Assembly: GCF_016428975.1 (NCBI RefSeq)
Contig: NZ_JAELTT010000030.1
Coordinates: forward strand, 1-52,244
From: Dyella sp. ASV21
GTDB taxonomy: Bacteria; Pseudomonadota; Gammaproteobacteria; Xanthomonadales; Rhodanobacteraceae
Direction: 5' to 3'
Length of the DNA: 52,244 nucleotides
The notes beneath the pieces are model-generated. The model ran no database searches. It worked only from the letters and a program-made list of their open reading frames with translations, and was not told the DNA's origin. The translations under genes were made by a program, and so were the position numbers. Shown here piece by piece: positions 16,781 through 26,436 of the stretch (position 1 is the stretch's first letter; every line of letters begins with the position of its first letter).

Positions 16781-19700
16781 TCAACCTGCGGCGGTTTGCG
16801 CCTTCAGTGCCCGCTTGGCTTCGCGCTTGGCCTTGCGTGCTGCCTTGCGCAGCTTGCGATCGTAGTTCCACAGGTAGATCGCTGGCGTACTCAGCAGTGT
16901 CAGCAACTGCGATACCAGCAAGCCGCCGACAATCGCCACGCCCAGCGGCTGGCGCATTTCCGAGCCCACGCCAAAGCCGATCGCCAGCGGCAGTGCCGCG
17001 CCCATCGCCACCAGGGTGGTCATGGTGATGGGGCGAAAGCGCACCAGGGCGGCCTCGCGGATCGCGTCCGGCGGCGAGAGCCCGCGCTCGCGCTGGGCGA
17101 CCAGGGCGAAGTCCACCATCAGGATGGCGTTCTTTTTCACGATACCGATGAGCATCAAAATCGCGATGATCGCCATCAGGGTGAGCTGGGTCTGTGTCGC
17201 CAGCATCGCGAGGAAGGCACCCGCGCCCGCCGCCGGCAAGGTGGAGAGAATGGTCAGGGGATGGCCCAGGCTCTCGTAGAGAATGCCCAGCACGATATAC
17301 ATCGCCACGATGGCGCCGATCAGCAGCACCATGCCATTGCTCTTGGCCTGCTGCAGGCGCTGGTTCTGGCCGGTGAACTCCACCCGCACGCCGGCCGGCA
17401 GACCCACCGCGATGGCTGCGTTCTCCACCAGCTTCACGCCCACGTCCTGGCTTACGTCCTTGGCCAGGTTGTAGTTGATGGTGGAGGCTTCGAGCTGGTT
17501 GTGGTGGCGCACGCGCATCGGGCTCATGTTCGGCTCGATATGCGCGATGGCCGATAGCGGAATCATCTGCCCGCCGCCACTGCGCACGCGCACGTTGAGC
17601 AGCGACTCGGGGCTCAGCGAGGTGGCGGCGCTGGAGGTGAGCACCACCCAGTACTGGTTGATGTCCGAATAGATCACCGATACCTGGCGCTGGCCGAACG
17701 AGTTGAACAGCGCGGTATCCACCTGGCCCATGGTGATCTGCAGGCGGCTGGCCGCCTCGCGATCCACCTTGAGCATCTGCTGCTTGCCGACCAGGTCGAA
17801 GTTGCTGCCTACATCGCGCAGATCCTTCATCTTGCGCATCTGCTGCACCATCTTCAGCGTCCACGGCTGCAGGTTCTCGCCGCTGCTGCTGATCAGCTGG
17901 AATTCGTACTGGCCGCCCTTGTCGCCGCTGCCGCCGCCACCAAGGAACTGCACCAGGCTCAGGGTGACGCGCACGCCTGAAAGCTGGTCGTACTGCTTGG
18001 AAAGCCGGTCCATTACCGCCTTGGCGCTCTCATGGCGATCGTTGGGGCCGCTGCCCTTGGGCTTGAGGTCCACGAACATGCTGCCGGCATTGCCCACCGC
18101 GCCGGTGCCGTCGTTGCCGCCCAGCGTGGTGAGCACATCGAGCACCGCCGGGTCTTTGCGCATGATCTCGGCGGCTTTCTGCGCCTGCTCGGCCATGCGC
18201 GTGGGCGAGATGTTCACGTCCGCGCGGATATCGCCCTGGATCATGCCGATGTCCTCCTCCGGCATGAAGTTGCCACCCGCCGTGGCCACCACCGCCGCGC
18301 CCAGCGCAAACGTGGCAAACAGCAGCACCAATGGCTGCCAGCGCATGATGCGGCGATGGCGCATGGCCCAGTCCAGCGAGCGCTCATAGACGCGATGCAG
18401 CCAGTGGTCGAAGCGCTCCAGCGCCTGTTCGATGCGGCCAGGCGTGCGCTCACCGGGCGCCTCGTGCTTGAGGAAATAGCCGCACAAGGCCGGTGTGAGG
18501 GTGAGCGAAATCAGTGCCGAGATCACCACCGCCGCCGCCAACGTCACCGAGAACTCGCGCAGCAACATGATCAACATGTTGTTGCCGAACAACAGCGGCG
18601 CGAACACCGCCACCAGCGACAACGTGATGGAGACCACCGTAAAGCCGATCTCGCGCACACCGATCAACGAGGCCTGCAACGGCGTCTCGCCCTGCTCCAT
18701 ATGGCGCACGATGTTCTCGATCACCACGATGGCGTCGTCCACCACGAAGCCGATGCACAGCACCAGCGCCACCAGTGACAGCGTGTTCAACGTATAGCCC
18801 AGCGCCAGCATCACCACGAAGGCGCCGGCCAGCGACAGCGGCACGCTCAGCGAGGCGATCAGGGTGGGCCGCATGCGGCGCAGGAACACCAGCATCACCA
18901 GCACCACCATCACGATACTGATGAGCAGTGCCACCTGTACCTCGTGCAGAGCCGACTTGGTGGTCTGGGTGAGGTCGAAGATCGGCGTGATCTTCACGTC
19001 CGCGGGCATCCAGGCGCTGAACTCGGGCAGGCGGCGGCGGATTTCCTCCACCGTCTCCACCGCGTTCGCCTCCGGGCGCTTGCTGATCTGCATGGCGACC
19101 GTGCTCTGGTCGTTGAACCAGGCGCCTTGGTAGATGTCCTGCTGGCCGCTGCTCACCTTGGCCACGTCCGACAGGCGCACCGGCGCGCCGTTGCGCGTGG
19201 CGATCAGCACGTTGGCGAAATCCTTGGCCTCGCGCATGCCGTCGTTGGCGGTCACCGTCATCTGCGTGCGGCCGTCGGTGAGCACGCCCTGCGGCGAGGT
19301 CACGTTGGCGGCAATCAGCGCGTTGCTCACATCGTTGGCCGTGAGGCCTTTGGCGGCCAGCGCGTTGATGTCCAGTTCCACGCGCACCGCGTGCGGCGTG
19401 CCGCCGAACACCTGCACCTGGGCCACGCCGGGAATCTGTGCCACGGCCGGCTTGAGCAAGGTATCGGTGAGGTCGTACAGCTTGTCCTGCGGCAGTCCGG
19501 TAGAAGTGAGCGAGACCAGCAGGATCGGAATCTGCGAGGTATCGAACTTGAAATACTGCGGCGGGCTGGGCATCACCGGCAGGTCGGCCTGCGCCGCATT
19601 GATCGCCGCCTGCACGTCGCGCGCCGCCTTGTCGGCGGTACGGTCGAAGGTAAAGCGCACCTGGATCGAGGCCGTGCCTTCGGAGGCATTGCCATACATG

Positions 19701-19936
19701 TCATCGATGCCCGGAATGCGCCCGATATGCCGCTCCAGCGGAGCCAGCACGGTGGAGGCCATGGTCTGCGCGCTGGCGCCCGGCATCTGCGCCACGATGT
19801 ACACGCCGGGGAATTCCAGCGACGGCAGCGCCGCCACGCCGAGCAGGCGATAGGCAAAGACACCGGCGAGCAACAGGCCCAGCGCCAGCAGCGACGTGCC
19901 CACAGGGCGGCGTATGAGAGGGGCGAAGATGTTCAC
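16781..19936 (-). CDS. RND efflux permease, MdtB/MdtC-like (copy 2 of tandem pair)
   Basis: The 1051-residue inner-membrane protein has the full RND plan: a first helix at about 10-28, a large periplasmic loop, helices 2-6 with the proton-relay pair in GFVVDDAIVVIENI (about 400-413), a second periplasmic loop and helices 8-12 with the essential lysine in GIVKKNAILMVDFA. The N-terminal MNIFAPLIRRPVGTSLLALGL and an AMPGASAQTMAS-type stretch match MdtB/MdtC-type pumps, which expel drugs, bile salts or metals by proton antiport. It ends in a Lys/Arg/Ala-rich cytoplasmic tail. The upstream paralogue (20150-23305) has the same length, and parts of the two genes are almost identical. No periplasmic adaptor or outer-membrane channel gene is nearby, so partners must be shared. 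The 213-base gap between the copies holds a motif also present upstream of copy 1. Confidence 0.92.
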   Translation of the reverse strand: MNIFAPLIRRPVGTSLLALGLLLAGVFAYRLLGVAALPSLEFPGVYIVAQMPGASAQTMASTVLAPLERHIGRIPGIDDMYGNASEGTASIQVRFTFDRTADKAARDVQAAINAAQADLPVMPSPPQYFKFDTSQIPILLVSLTSTGLPQDKLYDLTDTLLKPAVAQIPGVAQVQVFGGTPHAVRVELDINALAAKGLTANDVSNALIAANVTSPQGVLTDGRTQMTVTANDGMREAKDFANVLIATRNGAPVRLSDVAKVSSGQQDIYQGAWFNDQSTVAMQISKRPEANAVETVEEIRRRLPEFSAWMPADVKITPIFDLTQTTKSALHEVQVALLISIVMVVLVMLVFLRRMRPTLIASLSVPLSLAGAFVVMLALGYTLNTLSLVALVLCIGFVVDDAIVVIENIVRHMEQGETPLQASLIGVREIGFTVVSITLSLVAVFAPLLFGNNMLIMLLREFSVTLAAAVVISALISLTLTPALCGYFLKHEAPGERTPGRIEQALERFDHWLHRVYERSLDWAMRHRRIMRWQPLVLLFATFALGAAVVATAGGNFMPEEDIGMIQGDIRADVNISPTRMAEQAQKAAEIMRKDPAVLDVLTTLGGNDGTGAVGNAGSMFVDLKPKGSGPNDRHESAKAVMDRLSKQYDQLSGVRVTLSLVQFLGGGGSGDKGGQYEFQLISSSGENLQPWTLKMVQQMRKMKDLRDVGSNFDLVGKQQMLKVDREAASRLQITMGQVDTALFNSFGQRQVSVIYSDINQYWVVLTSSAATSLSPESLLNVRVRSGGGQMIPLSAIAHIEPNMSPMRVRHHNQLEASTINYNLAKDVSQDVGVKLVENAAIAVGLPAGVRVEFTGQNQRLQQAKSNGMVLLIGAIVAMYIVLGILYESLGHPLTILSTLPAAGAGAFLAMLATQTQLTLMAIIAILMLIGIVKKNAILMVDFALVAQRERGLSPPDAIREAALVRFRPITMTTLVAMGAALPLAIGFGVGSEMRQPLGVAIVGGLLVSQLLTLLSTPAIYLWNYDRKLRKAARKAKREAKRALKAQTAAG

Positions 19937-20043
19937 TCAGGTTTCCGTACCGGTAAGGGCTGTGCGCGCCCGCCTCCCAGGCAGACCCGCAACAGGGGCG
20001 CTCGTTCACTCGCAAATCCGGCGAAAGGCGCAGTCATGCCGCA

Positions 20044-20079
20044 CTTTATGCCTGGAAAGACATAAACCGCGAATGTGCC
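20044..20079 (-). promoter_or_regulatory. Conserved leader element upstream of RND copy 2
   Basis: Read on the minus strand, GGCACATTCGC and CAGGCATAAAG are separated by 14 bases, 108 bases before the start codon. The same two 11-mers, 13 bases apart, lie upstream of RND copy 1. CATAAA could be a -10 box. Either it is a shared regulatory site or simply the duplicated promoter. Confidence 0.4.
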
Positions 20080-20149
20080 TGAAGTCGGTCCGTGCCGAAA
20101 GGCAGGGGCCACATCCAGGCCCGCTTGCCCGGCGGAGTATGACCGGCCG

Positions 20150-23100
20150 TCAGCCTGCGGCGGGTTGTGCCTTCAGCGCGCGCTTGGCATCGCGCTTGGC
20201 GCGGCGTGCTGCCTTGCGCAGTTTGCGGTCGTGGTTCCACAGGTAGATGGCGGGGGTGCTCAGCAGGGTCAGGAGCTGTGAGACGAGTAGGCCGCCCACG
20301 ATGGCTACGCCCAGCGGCTGGCGCATTTCCGAGCCCACGCCAAAGCCGATCGCCAGCGGCAGCGCCGCGCCCATCGCTACCAGGGTGGTCATGGTGATGG
20401 GGCGAAAGCGCACCAGGGCGGCCTCGCGGATCGCGTCGGGCGGCGAGAGCCCGCGTTCGCGCTGGGCGACCAGGGCGAAGTCCACCATCAGGATGGCGTT
20501 CTTCTTGACGATGCCGATGAGCATGAGGATGGCGATGATCGCCATCAGCGACATCGGCGTACCCGTGGCCAGCATCGCCAGGAAGGCGCCCGCGCCGGCG
20601 GCCGGCAAGGTGGAGAGAATGGTCAGCGGGTGACCCAGGCTCTCGTAGAGAATGCCCAGCACGATGTACATCGCCAGGATCGAGCCGATCATCAGCACGT
20701 TGGCATTGGAGCGCGTTTCTTCCAGGTTCTGCGCGCTGCCGGAATAGCCCAGCTGCACGCCGGCCGGCAGGCGCGCGTCGGCCACGATCTGTGCGATCAG
20801 GGTGTTGGCCTTGTCCTGCGTCAGGTTCGGCTCGACGTTGTAGTAGATCTTGGACGCTTCCAGCTGATTGGTGTGGATCACGAACGACGGCGTGACCTGC
20901 GGCTTGATCTTGGCGAGGGCCGACAACGGCACCAGATTGCCCGTGTCGCTGCGCACATAGGTGTTGAGCAGCGTGCTGGGGCTTACCGAGTGCTGGTCCG
21001 ACGAGGAGAGCACTACCCAGTACTGGTTGATGTCGGAGTAGATGATCGACACCTGGCGCTGACCAAAGGCGTTATACAGCGCCGAATCCACCTGACCCAT
21101 GCTCACCTGCAGGCGTCCGGCGGTGGCGCGGTCCACGCTGAGCAGTTGTTGCTTGTCCACGTCGTCGTAGTCGGTGCTGACGTCGCGGAACTCCTTGTGC
21201 TGGCGCATGCGCCGCGCCACTTCCAGCGCCAGCGGTTGCAGGTCCACCGTGCTGCTGCTCACCAGTTCGAAACTCTGGCTGCCGCGATCGCTGTCGTTGT
21301 TGTCGTTGAAGAAGCCGATGGAGTTGATCGAGACGCGCAGCTCCGGCAGCGCGGCATAAGCCTTGTTGAGGCGCGTGATAATGTCCTTGATCGGCTCGGG
21401 TCGCTCGCCGGCACCGTGCCCGCGTGGCTTGAGATCCACGAACATGGTGGCCTGGTTGCCCACCGAGCCGCCGGCGCGATCGCTGCCCAGGAAGGTGGTG
21501 ACGTCGCGCACCGCGGGGTCGGCCAGCATCACGGCGGCGGCACGCTGCGCGCGCTCGGCCATCAGCGTGGGCGAGATGTTGGAATCGGCTTTGACGTCGC
21601 CCTGGATCATGCCGATGTCTTCCTGCGGCATGAAGTTGAAGCCGAACAGGTTAACCACCAGCATCGCCAGCGCCACGGTAAGGCTCAGCAGGATCAAGGG
21701 CTGCCAGCGCATCAGCCGACGATGGTGCAGGGCCCAGTCCAGCGCGCGCTCGTACTTGTCGTGCAGGCCGCGATCCATGCGCTCCAGTGCCCGTTCCAGC
21801 CGGTTCGGCTCGCGGGCGCTGTTGTGTTCCACGCGCAGGAAGCGTCCGCACAACGCGGGCGTGACCGTCAGCGAAATGACAGCCGAGATCACCACCGCCG
21901 AGGTCAGCGTGACGGAGAACTCGCGCAGCAGCAAGGTAAATTGGTTGTTGCCGAATAGCAGCGGAGCGAATACCGCGATCAGCGACAGGGTGATGGACAC
22001 GACGGTAAAGCCGATTTCCTTTACACCCACCATCGCCGCCTCCAGTGGCGGCGTGCCCTGCTCCATGTGGCGCACGATGTTTTCGATCACCACGATGGCG
22101 TCGTCCACCACGAAGCCGATGCACAGTACCAGCGCCACCAACGACAGCGTGTTGAGCGTATAGCCCAGCGACCACATCACCACGAAGGCGCCGGCCAGCG
22201 ACAACGGCACGCTGATCATGGCGATCAGTGTGGGCCCCACGCGACGCAGGAACACCAGCATCACCAGCGCCACCATCAGCACGCTGAGCATCAGCGCCAC
22301 CTGCACCTCGTGCAGGGCCGACTTGGTGGTCTGGGTCAGGTCGAAGATCGGGGTGATCTGGATATCGGCGGGCAACCACGCGCGCATCTGCGGCAGCTTG
22401 GCGCGCACCGCATCGGCGGTCGCCACGGCATTGGCCTCGGGGCGCTTGCTGATGCGCAGCGCGACGGCGCGATCCTGGTTGAACCAGGCGGCCTGGTATT
22501 CGTCCTGCTGACCGCTGGTGACGCGGGCGACATCCGAGAGGCGCACCGGCGCGCCGTTGCGGGTGGCGATGAGCAGGCTGCCGAATTCCTCCGGCGTGTG
22601 CAGCGCATCGTTCGCGGTCACCGTCATCTGCGTGCGGCCGTCGCTCAGCGCGCCCTGTGGCGAGGTGACGTTGGCTGCGCGCAGCGCGTTGGCCACATCG
22701 TTGGCGGTGAGGCTCTTGGCGGCCAGGGCCTGGGTGTTCAGTTCCACGCGCACGGCGCGCGGGCGGCCGCCGATCACGCGTACCTGTGCCACGCCGGGTA
22801 TCTGTGCGATGGCTGGATTGATCAGCGTGTCGGCCAGGTCGTACAGCTTGTCCGGCGGCAGCGAGTGCGACGTGAGCGACAGCAACAGCACCGGGATATT
22901 GGCGGTGTTGAACTTGTAGTAGCGCGGCGGTGCCGGCATGTTGGTGGGCAGGTCCACCATGGCGGCATTGATCGCCGCCTGCACGTCGCGCGCCAGCTTG
23001 TCGGTGTTGTTGCCGAAGTTGAACAGCATGCGCACCGAGGTGGAGCCGTCGTTGCTCTCCGAGTGCATCTCCTTGATGCCGGCGATGCGGCCCAGGTGGC

Positions 23101-23305
23101 GCTCCAGCGGCGCGGCCACGGTGGAAGCCATGGTCTGCGCGTTGGCGCCGGGCACCTCCACGTACACCACCATGCCGGGAAACTCGATCGAGGGCAGCGC
23201 GGCGACACCCAGCAACAGGTACGCCCACAGGCCGGCCAGGGCCAGCCCCAGCGCCAGCAGTGAGGTGCCGATAGGTCGGCGGATCAATGGCGCAAACAGG
23301 TTCAC
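20150..23305 (-). CDS. RND efflux permease, MdtB/MdtC-like (copy 1 of tandem pair)
   Basis: The 1051-residue protein has the same architecture as its downstream neighbour: MNLFAPLIRRPIGTSLLALGL at the N-terminus, the proton-relay aspartates in GFVVDDAIVVIENI, and the lysine in GIVKKNAILMVDFA. In the 213-base gap to copy 2 I see no terminator, so read-through is possible. The periplasmic docking and porter loops differ clearly between copies, whereas the last 200 or so residues are nearly the same. By analogy with MdtB and MdtC, which work as a heterotrimer, the two could form a mixed pump. The adaptor gene (mdtA-like) that normally precedes such pairs is missing; the next gene upstream is btuB. 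Substrate unknown. Confidence 0.92.
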   Translation of the reverse strand: MNLFAPLIRRPIGTSLLALGLALAGLWAYLLLGVAALPSIEFPGMVVYVEVPGANAQTMASTVAAPLERHLGRIAGIKEMHSESNDGSTSVRMLFNFGNNTDKLARDVQAAINAAMVDLPTNMPAPPRYYKFNTANIPVLLLSLTSHSLPPDKLYDLADTLINPAIAQIPGVAQVRVIGGRPRAVRVELNTQALAAKSLTANDVANALRAANVTSPQGALSDGRTQMTVTANDALHTPEEFGSLLIATRNGAPVRLSDVARVTSGQQDEYQAAWFNQDRAVALRISKRPEANAVATADAVRAKLPQMRAWLPADIQITPIFDLTQTTKSALHEVQVALMLSVLMVALVMLVFLRRVGPTLIAMISVPLSLAGAFVVMWSLGYTLNTLSLVALVLCIGFVVDDAIVVIENIVRHMEQGTPPLEAAMVGVKEIGFTVVSITLSLIAVFAPLLFGNNQFTLLLREFSVTLTSAVVISAVISLTVTPALCGRFLRVEHNSAREPNRLERALERMDRGLHDKYERALDWALHHRRLMRWQPLILLSLTVALAMLVVNLFGFNFMPQEDIGMIQGDVKADSNISPTLMAERAQRAAAVMLADPAVRDVTTFLGSDRAGGSVGNQATMFVDLKPRGHGAGERPEPIKDIITRLNKAYAALPELRVSINSIGFFNDNNDSDRGSQSFELVSSSTVDLQPLALEVARRMRQHKEFRDVSTDYDDVDKQQLLSVDRATAGRLQVSMGQVDSALYNAFGQRQVSIIYSDINQYWVVLSSSDQHSVSPSTLLNTYVRSDTGNLVPLSALAKIKPQVTPSFVIHTNQLEASKIYYNVEPNLTQDKANTLIAQIVADARLPAGVQLGYSGSAQNLEETRSNANVLMIGSILAMYIVLGILYESLGHPLTILSTLPAAGAGAFLAMLATGTPMSLMAIIAILMLIGIVKKNAILMVDFALVAQRERGLSPPDAIREAALVRFRPITMTTLVAMGAALPLAIGFGVGSEMRQPLGVAIVGGLLVSQLLTLLSTPAIYLWNHDRKLRKAARRAKRDAKRALKAQPAAG

Positions 23306-23384
23306 GGGTTCCCAACCCTTGGCGATGACGCGTCCCCGCGCGCCTTACGGACGAAGGCGCTACCGCAGCGGTCACCTCGTGCGT

Positions 23385-23419
23385 CTTTATGCCTGCAACC
23401 GCGCGTGGGCGAATGTGCC
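23385..23419 (-). promoter_or_regulatory. Conserved leader element upstream of RND copy 1
   Basis: This has the same pair of 11-mers as upstream of copy 2 (GGCACATTCGC, 13 bases, CAGGCATAAAG on the minus strand), 80 bases before the start codon. Flanking sequence is otherwise different. Confidence 0.4.
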
Positions 23420-23528
23420 GTTAGTCGTTGGCCTTGCGATTCGTCATGGTGGCGCAAGCCAGTCTGCGTGTCGCAGAGACGCGAACGGCGCGGAAGCCGC
23501 GCCGTTCGGTAGGGGGCCGGTGCCTGCC

Positions 23529-25427
23529 TCAGCGCACGGCGGGGCTGTAGCGCAGGGTGAGGAACCAGCTGCGGCCGGGCTGGTTGAAGTAGTAGGCGGT
23601 GGCGTAGTTGCGGTCGAACGCGTTGGCCAGGCGCGCTTCCACGCGCCACTGCGGCGCAAAGTCGTAGCTGGCGCGCAGATCGGTGGTGGTGTAGCCGCCC
23701 AGGCGATGCGTATTGGCGAGGTCGTCGTAAGCCTTGCCGGAGGCGAAGAACGTGGCGCCGATGCCGAAGGCGTTGAAACGGCGGTCCACGTCCACGCGCG
23801 CGGTCTGCTCCGGGCGGCGCGGCAGCAGGTTGCCGTCCGCGCTGCCCTGCACGTTCTTGGGCTGCATCAGGGTCAGGTAGCTCTGCACCTGCCAGCCGTC
23901 CAGGTTTACGCCGAACTGGCCCTCGATGCCACGGATGCGCGCCTTGCTGATGTTCTGCGGCACGTAGTTCTGGTCAAGCTGGATCAGGTCGGTGATACGC
24001 GTCTGGTACACGTTCACTGCCCAGTTCCAGATGTCCTGCTTCTGGCTCAGGCCCAGTTCGCCCGTGCCCGAGCGCTCGGGCTTGAGGTTGGGGTTGCCGC
24101 TGCCATAGGGGTAATACACGTCGTTGAACGTCGGCGCGTGGAAGGCGGTGCCGTAGCTGGCGGACAGGCGCAGGCCGTGGTCGAACGCGTAACCCCAGGC
24201 CAGGCTGCCGGTGTCGTGGTTGCCGAGCTGGTCGTAGTGGTCGTGGCGCACCGAGGCCTGCAGTTCGTTGCGGTCGAAGGTGCCCATGTACTGGGCGTAG
24301 ACGCCGGTGTCCTGACGATCGCTGGCAAGGTAGCCGGTGGCGCTGTTGATGTGTTCCTGCTGGTAATCCACGCCCACCGTGAGCAACTGGTTGGTCGCCA
24401 GCGTTACGTCGTTCTGCCAGGAGGCCTGGTTGCGACGCGAGTATGCGTATCCCACCTTGCCGTACGGGTAGTACGTAGTGGTGCCGGCGTACGGATCGGT
24501 ATAGGTGCCCTGGTAGTAGTTGGTGGAGTCATCGCGGCTCTGGCCGGCGTTGAGCGTGACCTTCCACGCATCGAGCGGGGTGAAGCTGAGCTTGGCGCCC
24601 GACACCAACTGCTGGTTCACCGCCTGGTTGCCGCCATAGGGGCTGCCGGCGTAGTTGACGAAGCTCTTGCTGCGCAGCCAGGTGGCCGACAGCTCGGTGC
24701 CGTTGTCCCAGCGGTAGCCACCGTTGGCCATGCCGTTCCAGTTGCGGAAAGGGTCGTTGTTCGGGTCGTCCACGAAGCAGCCGGCGCCCTGCTCGGCCGC
24801 GCCCATGCGGCACGCCGGGATGCCGCTGGTGTATTGACCGCCCAGGCCCACGTTGAACCACGCGTGGGAGTCGCCGCCCGAAAGGCCAGCCTGTTCGTCC
24901 ATGTAGCTGCGGCTGCCGGTGGTAAGGCTTAGCGACGGGCTGAGGCTGCCATCGGCGGAGCCGTGGCGGGTGAAGATCTGGATCACGCCGCCCACGGCAT
25001 CCGCGCCATACAGGCTCGAACGCGGGCCGCGCACCAGCTCGATGCGCTCGATCTGATCGACCGGAATCTGCTCGAACGCCGCCAGGCCCGCGCCCACCGC
25101 GCCGATGCGCACGCCATCGATCAGCACCAGCGTATGGGTGGAATTGGTGCCGCGCAGGAACAGCGAACTCTGCTGGCCGAGGCCGCCAGACTGCGCAAAC
25201 GACACGCCCGGCAGGCCCACCAGCAGGTCGCGTACCGAGGTCGGCTGCAAGCGTTCGATATCGGCGCGGGTGATCACGGTGACCGAGGACAGCGCCTCGT
25301 CGGTGGTGATGGACGTGCGCGTGGCGGTGACGATCACCGACGACAACGAGGTCGCCTGGTCGGTATCAGCGGCGTGGGCGGCCAGCGTGCACGACAGCAG
25401 CGCGGTGGCCAGCAGGGTCTTCTTCAT
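23529..25427 (-). CDS. btuB: TonB-dependent vitamin B12 receptor BtuB
   Basis: The 632-residue precursor has a signal peptide (MKKTLLATALLSCTLAAHA), a TonB-box-like region SSVIVTATRT, a plug domain (about 30-140, with SVRDLLVGLPGVSFAQSGGLGQQSSLFLRGTNSTHTLVLIDGVRIG split over several strands) and a 22-strand barrel ending in SPAVR after WFLTLRY. The plug has the BtuB-like IERIELVRGPRSSLYGADAVGGVIQI stretch. The start is the ATG at 25427, which has AAGGA about seven bases upstream and sits at the signal peptide; the frame could extend to 25451. The assignment to cobalamin rests mainly on the cobalamin riboswitch in its leader, which would shut expression off when B12 is plentiful. No btuFCD or cobalamin synthesis genes are in the window. 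The C-terminal residue is Arg, not Phe, which is unusual for an outer-membrane barrel. Confidence 0.93.
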   Translation of the reverse strand: MKKTLLATALLSCTLAAHAADTDQATSLSSVIVTATRTSITTDEALSSVTVITRADIERLQPTSVRDLLVGLPGVSFAQSGGLGQQSSLFLRGTNSTHTLVLIDGVRIGAVGAGLAAFEQIPVDQIERIELVRGPRSSLYGADAVGGVIQIFTRHGSADGSLSPSLSLTTGSRSYMDEQAGLSGGDSHAWFNVGLGGQYTSGIPACRMGAAEQGAGCFVDDPNNDPFRNWNGMANGGYRWDNGTELSATWLRSKSFVNYAGSPYGGNQAVNQQLVSGAKLSFTPLDAWKVTLNAGQSRDDSTNYYQGTYTDPYAGTTTYYPYGKVGYAYSRRNQASWQNDVTLATNQLLTVGVDYQQEHINSATGYLASDRQDTGVYAQYMGTFDRNELQASVRHDHYDQLGNHDTGSLAWGYAFDHGLRLSASYGTAFHAPTFNDVYYPYGSGNPNLKPERSGTGELGLSQKQDIWNWAVNVYQTRITDLIQLDQNYVPQNISKARIRGIEGQFGVNLDGWQVQSYLTLMQPKNVQGSADGNLLPRRPEQTARVDVDRRFNAFGIGATFFASGKAYDDLANTHRLGGYTTTDLRASYDFAPQWRVEARLANAFDRNYATAYYFNQPGRSWFLTLRYSPAVR

Positions 25428-25559
25428 GCGTGTTCCTTCGGGCGCGCACATCCGCGCGACCCTTCAAGTGGGTTTCGAGGGAATCACGGTGGAGAAGGCG
25501 ACGGCAGGCAACGGCCATGACACGGCACTCGACCTCGCCCACCGCGAGTCTTTCGTAAC

Positions 25560-25766
25560 GTGTCGGGCCGGTCTCCGGGCTTGCGGGCGGCATGCCGTGA
25601 CGCTGCATGCACCGTGGGGCGCCTTCCCGTGCTTGCGCACAGTGGCTTCGTGCCCGTGGGTTGAGTCGCTCGCTTACCGTTGCGGGGGCAGCGCCGGACT
25701 AGCTGCATGGCAGCGCACCGGCTTCCCGTTTCATCCCGGCGAGACATTCGCAGGGACACCCGAACC
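25560..25766 (-). promoter_or_regulatory. Cobalamin (B12) riboswitch
   Basis: On the minus strand the conserved parts appear in order: GGGAAGCCGGTGC (about 25717-25729), GCTGCCCCCGCAACGGTAA (about 25676-25694) and the B12 box GCCCGGAGACCGGCC (about 25566-25580). The outer stem P1 can form between TCGGG near 25759-25763 and CCCGA near 25563-25567. It ends about 135 bases before the btuB start, leaving room for an expression platform; I could not tell whether this acts on termination or on the ribosome binding site. Confidence 0.95.
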
Positions 25767-26012
25767 GGCGCAGCTTAATGAGTGGGCGCCGCCCCGGCAA
25801 ATGCCGGCACGTTCGCCACCGCATGGCGATGGCCAGCAGGAACTTGCGTGGTGCGTGTTTCGCGTGCGCATGCAGGGCGCGCGGCTGCGCCGCCGCGTGC
25901 GCCACGCGGCCGGTCGGCGCGCCCCGCGTGCGCCAACTCTTTACGCGATCTATATGGCGTGCAGGTTCCCGCGATATCGCTTCTTTATGCCGGGCCGCCA
26001 CAGAATACGTCC

Positions 26013-26261
26013 ATGAAAACCGCATTCCGACGCTTGTCTCTCGACCTTCGATGGCGACACGTGCTCCTGCTGGTCTCCGCGCTGCTGTTCGCCGCGGCCA
26101 TCTACAAGCTCATGCTCGGTGCTGGCGCAGACGCCGGCATCTGGCGCGGCGTGGCGCTCAGCGCGCTCTACCTGGGCTTTTGCCTCACGCAGCGACGACT
26201 GTTTACGCCGTCATCGCGTCACTATGCCGAGCCGCTGCCGCGCGAGCGCCTGCTCAAGTAA
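26013..26261 (+). CDS. Small hypothetical membrane protein (82 residues)
   Basis: The ORF starts MKTAFRRLSLDLRWRH and has two hydrophobic segments (about residues 17-31 and 42-58) separated by a Gly/Ala-rich hairpin (LGAGADAGIWRG), then a polar tail with charged residues. The positive N-terminus and tail suggest both ends are cytoplasmic. I do not recognise a family. It is divergent from the btuB riboswitch transcript. A 10-base palindrome, GCGATATCGC, at 25971-25980 lies 32 bases before the start and may be an operator. No clear Shine-Dalgarno sequence is visible, so the start is uncertain, but codon use and helix pattern look genuine. Confidence 0.55.
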   Translation: MKTAFRRLSLDLRWRHVLLLVSALLFAAAIYKLMLGAGADAGIWRGVALSALYLGFCLTQRRLFTPSSRHYAEPLPRERLLK

Positions 26262-26436
26262 GCGCCTGTTTCATGTCTCCCCGCGGCTAGTGCCGCCACT
26301 CCCGCGCACATCGACCAGGGATGGATGCGGGCAGCGTGCCGGTGGGCGCACGCTACCCGTGGATGTTCGACGTGGAAGCGGCCTTCACGGTTGGGCGCCG
26401 TGGGCTGCGGGGAGACATGGGGCTGGCCTTGCGCGT

